From JADJXV01 sp964527785 (GTDB lineage Bacteria; Bacteroidota; Ignavibacteria; Kapaibacteriales; UBA961): a stretch of 23,754 bases of DNA. A program made the position numbers and the translations under genes. Each line of letters opens with the position of its first letter. The first letter of the stretch is position 1. The notes beneath the pieces were generated by a model. It was not told where the DNA came from, did no database searches, and saw nothing but the letters and a program-made list of their open reading frames with translations. This document shows positions 1-6,221 of this stretch, in pieces. The stretch spans positions 1-23,754 of the forward strand of contig CAZGNO010000055.1 of NCBI GenBank assembly GCA_964527785.1, written 5' to 3'.

Positions 1-54
1 CATACAGGGCTTAACAGCATACGGAGATTCTTCACTAACGTTCAGAATGACAGG
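1..54. repeat. Arm of a palindromic dispersed repeat
   Basis: Positions 22-52 read CGGAGATTCTTC...TTCAGAATGACAG, the inverted arm of the GTCATTCTGA...GAAGAATCTCCG repeat seen at the right end of the window (23610-23711). The sequence inside the arm (cttaa-cagcatacggag, about 10-27) also matches the interior of that right-hand element, so both are copies of one repeat type. Only part of the left copy is in the window. Such repeats are chromosomal, not typical phage sequence. Confidence 0.7.
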
Positions 55-346
55 GTATATAAAATTAAAATAAATAAGTCCAACTACTTAATCAATAACG
101 ATTTACTTAAAATATTTAATTTGTTTATTGTAAAAATTATTGCATTTATTCCTTTTTTATGGAGGTGAATTGTAGAGAAGTATGTTTCAACAAGCATATA
201 ATCTGTTTCATATAATCTGTTTAATCAACCGATTACAAATACAAGTGATTTGTCTGATATAACCTTCGGGATAAACAAGAAAACAATAGCATCTTAAGAA
301 TCAGCAAACCATGCACTGATTTTTTTATCAAATACCACCATCATAT
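55..346. other. AT-rich leader without a gene
   Basis: No convincing reading frame is seen on either strand. The stretch holds a perfect 14-bp tandem repeat at 195-222 and A/T-rich sequence leading to the portal gene. A terminase large subunit would be expected just upstream of a portal gene, but no piece of one is visible here. Confidence 0.5.
195..222. repeat. Two perfect 14-bp direct repeats
   Basis: CATATAATCTGTTT occurs at 195-208 and again at 209-222 without a spacer, 125 bp before the first possible portal start. It could be a protein-binding site or a slippage product; nothing in the sequence decides between these. Confidence 0.5.
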
Positions 347-1846
347 ATGAGCATCACCATCAACCGAACTCCTGACCATATTCGCGCATTCGCTTTTTCG
401 TTTTCCGTAATTTGGGGTGCTACCCCTTTTGCAAAAGAGGTGAATAACCTGTCATATTTCAGAGCACTTACAAGTTTTTTGGGGAGTGAAGCCGATGATT
501 TGGCAGATAGACGCAAGCTGATGTATGCCTATCTCCAAAATGATTTTGCAAGTGATAATCAGGATGACACGATTAATCAATTGTATAATATTATTCCTGT
601 CGAAGAATCTATTTCTCGAATATTACGCAATTTATGCGGACTTTACACCCAAGCCCCTGACCGTAAATTCGAAATTCCCAACACAGTTATTGAGGAAGCA
701 TATAAAAGCGCAAATGTAAATAATGCTTTCAAAATAGCACATAAAACAGCAAAACTGTGTAATACCGTTCTCGTTATGCCCACAGTGCGCGACGGTAATA
801 TTGAAATTGATGTTCTGCCACCGGATTTATTCAGATTTGCCACCGACCCGAAGGATTACCGAAAAATAACCGAACTCTGGATTCCAATCAATATACCTGA
901 TGCAACCGGAAACTCCCGCTATACATTCAAAGTGTGGAGCGCAGACTCCTACCGCACTCTCGACAGCGAAGGACGGGAAACAAGTTACGAAAAGAATAAA
1001 TACGGTATAATTCCTGCGTGCGTGCTGCAATTCAACAACAGCCGGACGGACTTCTACGGCGGAGGAATGTGGGACTTGCTCTCGGCTGTGCTCGACGATA
1101 ACAAGCTGTGTTTCCTCGCGAATAACGACGTGGTATATGCTGCATTCTCGGTGTGGATTGCGACTAATTTTGGCAAGGAAAATATCAAAATTGCACCGAA
1201 CCGACTCCTCAAAGTGGACAAGGTGACTGCCGGCGAGGGGTTTGAAATTGCGCCGAGTTTGACAAGCGTTTCGGGTAATGCTGCCTTTATGGAAATCGAG
1301 CAATTACGGGATGTTCGCTATAAAAAAGCACTTCGTAAAATGGGTTTGCCCGAGAGCTTGATAAGCGCCAATCCGGGGCTTGCCCCGTCAGGTGTTGCGA
1401 TGCAGATTGACCGCAGGGAACTTATGGAAATTCGCAGCGAAGATGCCGATGTTTTCCGAAAGTTCGAGAATGATTTTTATACGGTTTTTGCTAAAATAGT
1501 TAATACTGATTTGGGGTTGGGTTTGCCGGAAGCGTGTGCATTGGGGATTGATTACCGTGAAACGCAGCAGTATATTGACCCCGCTTCGGAGCAAGCTGTC
1601 AGGCAAGCACAATTTGATTACGGCATCTTGGGAGCAAAGGATTTTGTGAACGGATTTGTAAAAAATGAACTAATCACCACCGACGATGAAGCAATTGAAT
1701 ACCTCATCAAAAACCGATTACTTTTGGAGAAATTAAAAACCAATGGACAAAGTACTGCAAACAATTCGCCACAAGAGACAGCAGGAACAGATGCAAATAC
1801 AAATGCCGGAGAAGGAACTCACACAAACCAAGAAACCCCCTATTGA
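347..1846 (+). CDS. Phage portal protein (SPP1 gp6-like)
   Basis: The portal forms the dodecameric ring at the capsid vertex through which DNA is packaged and ejected. The 499-aa length suits the family. Family-like features are an N-terminal D-R-R-K-L-M-Y-A-Y-L segment, then Y-N-I-I-P-V leading to the first wing region, a long mixed core, the K-M-G-L-P-E-S-L-I segment around residue 330, and a long helix with a low-complexity Thr/Asn-rich tail. The start is uncertain. ATG at 347 gives a hydrophobic, unportal-like first 31 residues encoded over palindromes (GGGGTGCTACCCC at 414-426). GTG at 440, preceded by AAGAGG, would start at M-N-N-L-S-Y-F-R. No terminase lies downstream. The scaffold and capsid genes resume only at 5660, after an accessory island. 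Confidence 0.85.
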   Translation: MSITINRTPDHIRAFAFSFSVIWGATPFAKEVNNLSYFRALTSFLGSEADDLADRRKLMYAYLQNDFASDNQDDTINQLYNIIPVEESISRILRNLCGLYTQAPDRKFEIPNTVIEEAYKSANVNNAFKIAHKTAKLCNTVLVMPTVRDGNIEIDVLPPDLFRFATDPKDYRKITELWIPINIPDATGNSRYTFKVWSADSYRTLDSEGRETSYEKNKYGIIPACVLQFNNSRTDFYGGGMWDLLSAVLDDNKLCFLANNDVVYAAFSVWIATNFGKENIKIAPNRLLKVDKVTAGEGFEIAPSLTSVSGNAAFMEIEQLRDVRYKKALRKMGLPESLISANPGLAPSGVAMQIDRRELMEIRSEDADVFRKFENDFYTVFAKIVNTDLGLGLPEACALGIDYRETQQYIDPASEQAVRQAQFDYGILGAKDFVNGFVKNELITTDDEAIEYLIKNRLLLEKLKTNGQSTANNSPQETAGTDANTNAGEGTHTNQETPY

Positions 1847-1979
1847 GTGCAAGACTCTTTATGAACTTATGGAATATGAAGAAGCGGCAGAAAAGAAATT
1901 AAAAGAGCTGGCAAAAGAAGGGGCAGAACTCCTGAATGAAAATAATGTGGATGATGAATTTTACGGGTGTTTCGGGTAA
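1803..1979 (+). CDS. Small charged protein overlapping the portal 3' end
   Basis: This frame encodes about 58 residues from ATG 1803, or 78 from ATG 1743, in a different frame from the portal and overlapping its last 44 bases or more. After the overlap the sequence looks coding: a Glu/Lys/Leu-rich stretch predicted to be helical or coiled-coil, followed by an acidic D-D-E-F-Y end. I do not recognise a family. It sits where phages often carry a small head or minor structural gene after the portal, but no function can be claimed. A frameshifted extension of the portal is conceivable, but I see no convincing slippery site. Confidence 0.5.
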   Translation: MPEKELTQTKKPPIECKTLYELMEYEEAAEKKLKELAKEGAELLNENNVDDEFYGCFG

Positions 1980-2086
1980 ATTAAATTGTGACGTGACCAT
2001 AAATATCATTTGCACATATACCATATTTACTGTAAGTTGAGCTTAAGTGGAAGCTGGGAATTTTACAGAATAGTATAATAAAATAA

Positions 2087-2473
2087 ATGAAAAATACGGA
2101 TATTGATGATTTGGTGCATACAATTATCGGTTGCGCGGTGGAAGTGCATAAAGCCCTCGGAAACGGATTCGACAAGGAAATTTACCAAACGTGCCTTGCC
2201 AAAGAATTTACATTGCAAGACATTGAATATGGAAGAGATGAAGAAATAGATATAGTCTATAAAGGCGAAAAAGTGGGTACTGCCATAGTGGATTTTGTGG
2301 TGGAAGATATTATCATGGTAGAAATAAAAACCATCGAAAAACTGACTGACTCACACAGAGTACAAGCCATCCATAATTGCGAAGTCTTTGAAATTGCAAA
2401 CGGGCTGTTGATTAATTTCGGAGCCGGGACGCTGGACTGCAAGCGGGTGTATAATAAGAAGATGATGGTGTAA
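2087..2473 (+). CDS. GxxExxY family protein (PD-(D/E)XK-like fold)
   Basis: The 128-aa product matches the whole GxxExxY family (PF13366): an N-terminal helix with V-E-V-H-K-A-L-G-N-G-F, the central V-D-F-V-V-E...V-E-I-K strand pair, and the C-terminal L-L-I-N-F-G motif followed by K-R-V-Y. The fold is nuclease-like, with D and E-x-K in the expected place, but the family's biochemical role is not established. The name-giving motif here reads G-F-D-K-E-I-Y, so the usual glutamate position is lysine and a glutamate follows one residue later. It is not a phage structural gene and sits in the island between portal and scaffold. Its 3' part and downstream flank are duplicated at 2816-3354. Confidence 0.85.
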   Translation: MKNTDIDDLVHTIIGCAVEVHKALGNGFDKEIYQTCLAKEFTLQDIEYGRDEEIDIVYKGEKVGTAIVDFVVEDIIMVEIKTIEKLTDSHRVQAIHNCEVFEIANGLLINFGAGTLDCKRVYNKKMMV

Positions 2474-2494
2474 TGTATTTTTTCTTTATGTGAC

Positions 2495-2559
2495 CTATGT
2501 GCCTATGTGGTTAAAAATCTTCTTAATCAATTGAACCACATAGAAACATAGGCACATAG
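2495..2559. terminator. Hairpin after GxxExxY gene (second copy 3056-3120)
   Basis: CTATGTGCCTATGTGGTT at 2495-2512 pairs with AACCACATAG...ATAGGCACATAG at 2534-2559, across an A/T-rich loop and one bulge. It begins 22 bp after the GxxExxY stop and is copied at 3056-3120. It could act as a terminator, although no U-tract follows it, or be a dispersed palindromic repeat. Confidence 0.5.
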
Positions 2560-2585
2560 AATAATATCAAACAAAAGGTGTTACC

Positions 2586-2713
2586 ATGCCCTATTCACCA
2601 GACAAAAAACATAGTGGCTGAACAGAGTCAAGAACGCAGTATTCAAATTCACTACTGATAGTGAAAAACAAAAGCAAATCGCTGAAACACCCGGTATCAC
2701 CACCGACCAATAA
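2586..2713 (+). pseudogene. Frameshifted small-gene remnant ending T-T-D-Q
   Basis: An ATG at 2586 begins M-P-Y-S-P-D-K-K-H-S, then the frame hits a stop. A one-base shift restores an open frame starting W-L-N-R-V-K-N-A-V-F and ending K-Q-I-A-E-T-P-G-I-T-T-D-Q before TAA at 2711-2713. The N-terminal style resembles small Bacteroidota proteins beginning M-P-Y-x-P with a downstream W-L. Related tails end at 2810, 3274, 3425 and 5406. Confidence 0.45.
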
Positions 2714-2751
2714 CAGTGTGAAACTCTGTAGGAAATCTTCAAAACATTCTC

Positions 2752-2791
2752 CCACAGAGGACACAGAGTTTTACGCAGAGTCTCACAGAGC
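2752..2791. repeat. CACAGAG-type dispersed repeat (second copy 3313-3352)
   Basis: The run cccacagaggacacagag followed by further cagag units is a short-period repeat that, read on the other strand, gives the CTCTGTG...CTCTGTGG pattern common in Bacteroidota-type chromosomes. As far as I recall it often lies beside GxxExxY genes. It is present once in each duplicated segment. Confidence 0.5.
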
Positions 2792-2815
2792 AATAGCCAC
2801 AGAACAATAACGCTC

Positions 2816-3034
2816 GTCTATAAAGGCGAAAAAGTGGGTACGGCAATAGTTGATTTTGTGGTGGAAGATATTATCATGGTAGAAATAAAAACCATCGAAA
2901 AACTGACTGACTCACACAGAGTACAAGCCATCCATAATTGCGAAGTCTTTGAAATTGCAAACGGGCTGTTGATTAATTTCGGAGCCGGGACGCTGGACTG
3001 CAAGCGGGTGTATAATAAGAAGATGATGGTGTAA
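2816..3034 (+). pseudogene. Truncated second GxxExxY copy
   Basis: This is the 3' part of the GxxExxY gene inside the duplicated segment. It lacks the N-terminal helix and the GxxExxY motif itself. A GTG at 2834 could start a 66-residue product carrying the V-D-F, V-E-I-K and L-L-I-N-F-G segments, but no ATG start is near. The protein sequence from V-Y-K-G-E-K onward is identical to the full gene; only silent changes are seen. Confidence 0.75.
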
Positions 3035-3146
3035 TGTATTTTTTCTTTATGTGACCTATGTGCCTATGTGGTTAAAAATCTTCTTAATCAATTGAACCAC
3101 ATAGAAACATAGGCACATAGAATAATATCAAACAAAAGGTGTTACC

Positions 3147-3274
3147 ATGCCCTATTCACCAGACAAAAAACATAGTGGCTGAACAGAGTCAAGAACGCAG
3201 TATTCAAATTCACTACTGATAGTGAAAAACAAAAGCAAATCGCTGAAACACCCGGTATCACCACCGACCAATAA
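3147..3274 (+). pseudogene. Second copy of frameshifted small-gene remnant
   Basis: Same sequence as 2586-2713, carried in copy 2 of the segmental duplication, with the same frameshift and the same terminal G-I-T-T-D-Q codons before TAA. Confidence 0.45.
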
Positions 3275-3354
3275 CAGTGTGAAACTCTGTAGGAAATCTT
3301 CAAGGCATTCTCCCACAGAGGACACAGAGTTTTACACAGAGTCTCCCAGAGCAA

Positions 3355-3647
3355 AACGGATAAAGAGAATACTGTGATTGATTAAAAAAATCGTCGAACT
3401 TCTTGGTATCGCCACTGACCAATAACAACTTAAACTGTTGCATTAGATTGTGGACCTACAGTTAGTTGTAAAGGGTAGTTATTACTGGGGCAATTGAAAA
3501 TATTTTACTCTGGGGGTAAATTTGAGGGTACAATCATCAAATAAAATTATATTTTTGCATATATCTGTATGGATTCATGTGTTTGTTGATTTGATAATAC
3601 AAAGTTACATTAACAAACTTTTGAAGTAAACCAATAATTTACATCGT
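3355..3647. other. AT-rich gap with one gene-tail remnant
   Basis: No full gene is seen. Positions 3384-3425 encode K-K-I-V-E-L-L-G-I-A-T-D-Q and a stop, another copy of the remnant tail. TATTTTTG at 3550-3557 fits the Bacteroidota -7 box TAnnTTTG, but the nearest TTTG (3521-3524) is 25 bp upstream, longer than usual. It is therefore only a weak promoter candidate for the operon starting at 3648. Confidence 0.35.
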
Positions 3648-4184
3648 ATGCCTCTTCAACCTAATGATATTGAGTCCGAATTGAGTTATGCATACTTACA
3701 TGCAGTTGCCAGCAAGGCTGGATTAAGTTGCAAAGTTGAAAACAGACATGGAGATAATTATGGCGTTGACGCTCAGATTGACTATCGTGCACCAATTGAG
3801 AATTCGTATCGAACAGATGTATCTTTAAGAATACAGCTAAAAGCAACCTTTAATAAAGGTGCGGAAACAGATACGCATATTGCTTATTCTTTTAAAGGAA
3901 TTGAGCCATATGATAGGATGAGGAAAGAGAAAGGTGAGCCTCATAGAATTTTAGTTGTTCTATTCTTGCATTCTGAACAAGAGGATTGGTTAAGAGTCAC
4001 GCATGAAGAGTTAGTACTTAAAAATGCAGCATATTGGGTATGTTTATACGGTGCTGAAGAAACTGACAATATGGTGAGTAAAACTATTTACTTGCCGAAA
4101 GCAAATTTACTTACTCCCGAAAGTATCGTGACATTATGTCAAGATATTGGTCGAGGCAATATTCCAAAATATAACGTACTGTAA
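3648..4184 (+). CDS. DUF4365-like domain protein
   Basis: The 178-aa product has the DUF4365 pattern: an N-terminal helix around E9-E11, a G-D-N-Y-G-V-D segment at residues 35-41, the R-I-Q-L-K-A-T strand at 61-67, a Y-D-R-M-R segment, then a hydrophobic I-L-V-V-L-F-L strand and L-P-K near the end. The D...Q-x-K arrangement is what this family shares with PD-(D/E)XK nuclease-like folds, so a nucleic-acid-cleaving role is possible but unproven. The gene is A/T-rich compared with the phage structural genes. It is followed after 2 bp by the next gene, so the two form an operon. Position in a phage morphogenesis cluster marks it as cargo; anti-phage defence is an inference. Confidence 0.75.
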   Translation: MPLQPNDIESELSYAYLHAVASKAGLSCKVENRHGDNYGVDAQIDYRAPIENSYRTDVSLRIQLKATFNKGAETDTHIAYSFKGIEPYDRMRKEKGEPHRILVVLFLHSEQEDWLRVTHEELVLKNAAYWVCLYGAEETDNMVSKTIYLPKANLLTPESIVTLCQDIGRGNIPKYNVL

Positions 4185-4186
4185 AT

Positions 4187-5326
4187 ATGCGTAAAATTGA
4201 TGTGGCACCAATAGAAATAAGAGATTACGCTCAGAGTTTGGGTTGGGTTCTTGTAAAAGAAGCTATTAAAGATGGATTGTTTGTTTTAAATAGTCCAAAT
4301 AACGATTACAAACAATTAATGTTTCCAATTGAACCCGGCAGTCAAGAATATAATGACTTGGCTGAGCTATCCATTTCAAAAATTGCTGAACAAAGAAAAA
4401 AAACGATTTTTCATGTTATTGAAGAAATCAGAGAAGTAAATGATGATGTTATAAGCCTCAGATATTACTCAGAGAATAAAATTGTCAACTCCCTTTCATT
4501 TCAAGAAGCTTTGGACTCGATTGAAGCGACGAAACAAATGATTATGGCTGCAAGTTGTTCAGTTGTAAACCCAGTCTTATATCACAAGCGTATTGCAAAG
4601 GTAGAGGCTTTGGAACTCATTAAAAAAACAAGATTTCGTCATACAGAAGAAGGAAGTTTTATTCTGAAAATATCTTGTCCTATTAAACTAGAGGCAGCTC
4701 CAACAGCAAATCTTTTTGATCATGATAATACTTCAATTCCAAATAGCAGGAAGGCATTTGAACTTATTAATCAAGGTGCATCAAAACTTGTTAAAACTAT
4801 AGAAGAAGATAATTTTATTGAGCTTTTTGAAGAGCAAAAAAGTATTGAAAAACCGATAATATCATATAATTTTTGCGATTCAATTGTCAGTCTTTTTGAC
4901 GATGAACGAGAGTTACCCTTTGAATTAATGTTTCAGTGGAGTAGAGCATACCGCACTAAATTACCACCTCCGCAAGTTCCTGAAATTGTTAAATTTCCTT
5001 ATTCATTCAAGTCAAAACTTGATGAACTAAAAAATTACTTTAAACCTGAAAAGAAGGAAACATTTGATACTTTTTTTGGAACAGTGGAAAGTCTAAATGG
5101 TGACGAAGGTAATGATGGGAGAAGATTCGGCGAAGTTATACTTGCGTTAATTATTGACAGTGAAATTGTTAATGCAAAAGTAAATCTTAATTCAGATTTA
5201 TATCAAGTTGCTTATAAGGCTCATGGTCAAGGCGGAGGACTGGTAAAAATAAAGGGGCGATTACTGCCAGGTAATAGAATCAGAAACTTAGATGAAGTAA
5301 TATCATTTGAAGGTATTGAAAAATAA
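4187..5326 (+). CDS. Uncharacterised 379-aa partner of the DUF4365-like gene
   Basis: The start lies 2 bp after the upstream stop, implying translational coupling. No signal peptide or membrane segment is seen. I do not recognise a catalytic motif. The N-terminal part (1-130) is charged with an E-I-R-D-Y-A-Q-S-L-G-W opening. The middle (about 130-290) is predicted mixed alpha/beta. The last ~85 residues (G-T-V-E-S-L-N...K-A-H-G-Q-G-G-G-L-V-K-I-K-G-R-L) look like a small beta-barrel, possibly OB-like. I recall genes like this beside DUF4365 genes in diverse bacteria, which supports a conserved two-gene module; its function is unknown to me. A/T-rich composition like its partner suggests they arrived together. 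Confidence 0.65.
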   Translation: MRKIDVAPIEIRDYAQSLGWVLVKEAIKDGLFVLNSPNNDYKQLMFPIEPGSQEYNDLAELSISKIAEQRKKTIFHVIEEIREVNDDVISLRYYSENKIVNSLSFQEALDSIEATKQMIMAASCSVVNPVLYHKRIAKVEALELIKKTRFRHTEEGSFILKISCPIKLEAAPTANLFDHDNTSIPNSRKAFELINQGASKLVKTIEEDNFIELFEEQKSIEKPIISYNFCDSIVSLFDDERELPFELMFQWSRAYRTKLPPPQVPEIVKFPYSFKSKLDELKNYFKPEKKETFDTFFGTVESLNGDEGNDGRRFGEVILALIIDSEIVNAKVNLNSDLYQVAYKAHGQGGGLVKIKGRLLPGNRIRNLDEVISFEGIEK

Positions 5327-5334
5327 AATATTTA

Positions 5335-5406
5335 GATAAATCACACAAAGATTGTGAGAAACTGAAACAAATCATCAAAATTCTCAACGCAGCCACAGAC
5401 CAATAA
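5335..5406 (+). pseudogene. Gene-tail remnant ending N-A-A-T-D-Q
   Basis: An open stretch reading D-K-S-H-K-D-C-E-K-L-K-Q-I-I-K-I-L-N-A-A-T-D-Q and then TAA follows the 379-aa gene by 8 bp. It has no start codon. It matches the tails near 2713, 3274 and 3425 in pattern (K-x-K-x-I ... T-D-Q-stop). The DNA agacc-aataac around the stop is shared too. Confidence 0.4.
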
Positions 5407-5487
5407 CGCTCACACACGTTAGAAATCACAACCACTAAATCCTTCAACCAAAATGGATTTAGAAGAATTATCACCATCACACGCAGG

Positions 5488-5609
5488 AATCCCCCTCAGT
5501 CCCCCTTTAACAAGGGGGATGCAAGAAAATATATCTATTATTTATTTAAGTGTAAGTCTTATATGAATACTAAGTCATCCCCTTTGATAAAGGGGGAACG
5601 AGGAGGATT
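5488..5609. repeat. MITE-like element with terminal inverted repeats
   Basis: The left end (AATCCCCCTCAGTCCCCCTT, 5488-5507) is matched in inverted orientation by the right end (AAAGGGGGAACGAGGAGGATT, 5589-5609). Each end also folds on itself: CCCCCTT-TAAC-AAGGGGG at 5501-5518 and CCCCTTT-GAT-AAAGGGG at 5579-5595. The ~65-bp A/T-rich middle carries no gene. The element ends about 50 bp before the scaffold start and accounts for much of the 5327-5659 gap. Confidence 0.7.
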
Positions 5610-5659
5610 AATAGTCAGCCACATAGATTATTAGGTTTTCACAACAAACAAGGAAAAAA

Positions 5660-6220
5660 ATGCCGGAACCAACCACCCCAAGTGGGGCAGAAACGGGGAG
5701 TCCCGAAAACACCACGGTGAATAAGTATTCACCCGAAATACAGGCGATTATAGACGAAATGACCGCCAAGGTCTCACGAGCCGAAGCCGAACGCAAAAAA
5801 GCAAACGACGAAGCGGCAAACTACCGAATCCGCGAGAAGGAAGCTGACCAGCGCAAACTTACCGAAGAAGCAAGTACAGCCGTACTAAGGGCTAGTCTTG
5901 AAAGGGAACTCGGTGAATTCAAATCACTCTCCGAAACGCAAAAATCACGTCTTGATGCTGTCGAAACCGCCAGACGCAAAGAACTGCTCGCACGGCTTCC
6001 GCAGGACAAAGCGAGGAACTACCAAACTGTAGATTTGAACGTTTTGGAAATGATAGCCGGAGATTTTGCTGCAGCTTCACCGGTCGGTAATTCGCAGGGG
6101 AACGAACGCGGCGCGGCAGGGAGTGCGATTCCGAGTCTGGAAGGCATGACCCTAACCGAGCTTTACCAATTAATGCAGTCTAACCCGACCGCATACACCA
6201 AACTAATGAAAGGAATTTAA
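5660..6220 (+). CDS. Capsid scaffold-like protein
   Basis: The 186-aa product is highly charged and helical. A disordered Pro/Thr/Gly N-terminus (1-25) is followed by a long coiled coil rich in Ala, Glu, Arg and Lys (about 30-118), a Gly/Ala/Ser-rich linker, and a short C-terminal helix L-T-E-L-Y-Q-L-M. That last part fits a capsid-binding hook, as expected of scaffolds and of the capsid-preceding coiled-coil proteins of Bacteroidota phages. The capsid gene starts 1 bp after its stop, so the two are co-translated. ATG 5660 follows an A-rich leader. No protease domain is visible. The call rests on position and architecture more than on residue motifs. Confidence 0.75.
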   Translation: MPEPTTPSGAETGSPENTTVNKYSPEIQAIIDEMTAKVSRAEAERKKANDEAANYRIREKEADQRKLTEEASTAVLRASLERELGEFKSLSETQKSRLDAVETARRKELLARLPQDKARNYQTVDLNVLEMIAGDFAAASPVGNSQGNERGAAGSAIPSLEGMTLTELYQLMQSNPTAYTKLMKGI

Positions 6221-6221
6221 C

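Larger units (their letters stand above)
2255..2793. repeat. Tandem segmental duplication, copy 1
   Basis: These 539 bp recur at 2816-3354, offset 561 bp. The segment covers the GxxExxY gene from its V-Y-K-G-E-K codons to the stop, the hairpin, a frameshifted gene remnant and a CACAGAG-type repeat. I count about seven mismatches by eye. Three are clustered synonymous changes at the 5' edge and four lie at the 3' edge; the middle reads identical. Confidence 0.9.
2816..3354. repeat. Tandem segmental duplication, copy 2
   Basis: Second copy of the 2255-2793 segment. The 22 bp between the copies (2794-2815) closely match 5391-5411 (agccacaga-caataacgctc), so the junction is made of another fragment of the same repeated gene tail rather than random sequence. 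Confidence 0.9.

Noticed and set aside
827..1303. 158-codon open frame on the minus strand
   Set aside because: It lies wholly inside the portal gene in an opposing frame, has low-complexity odd composition and matches nothing; it is a shadow of the portal codons.
1743..1846. Programmed frameshift extending the portal into the next frame
   Set aside because: No slippery heptamer precedes the portal stop, and a separate start at ATG 1803 is available.
2255..3354. Insertion sequence or composite transposon
   Set aside because: No transposase frame, terminal inverted repeats or target-site duplication is seen; the structure is a direct tandem duplication.
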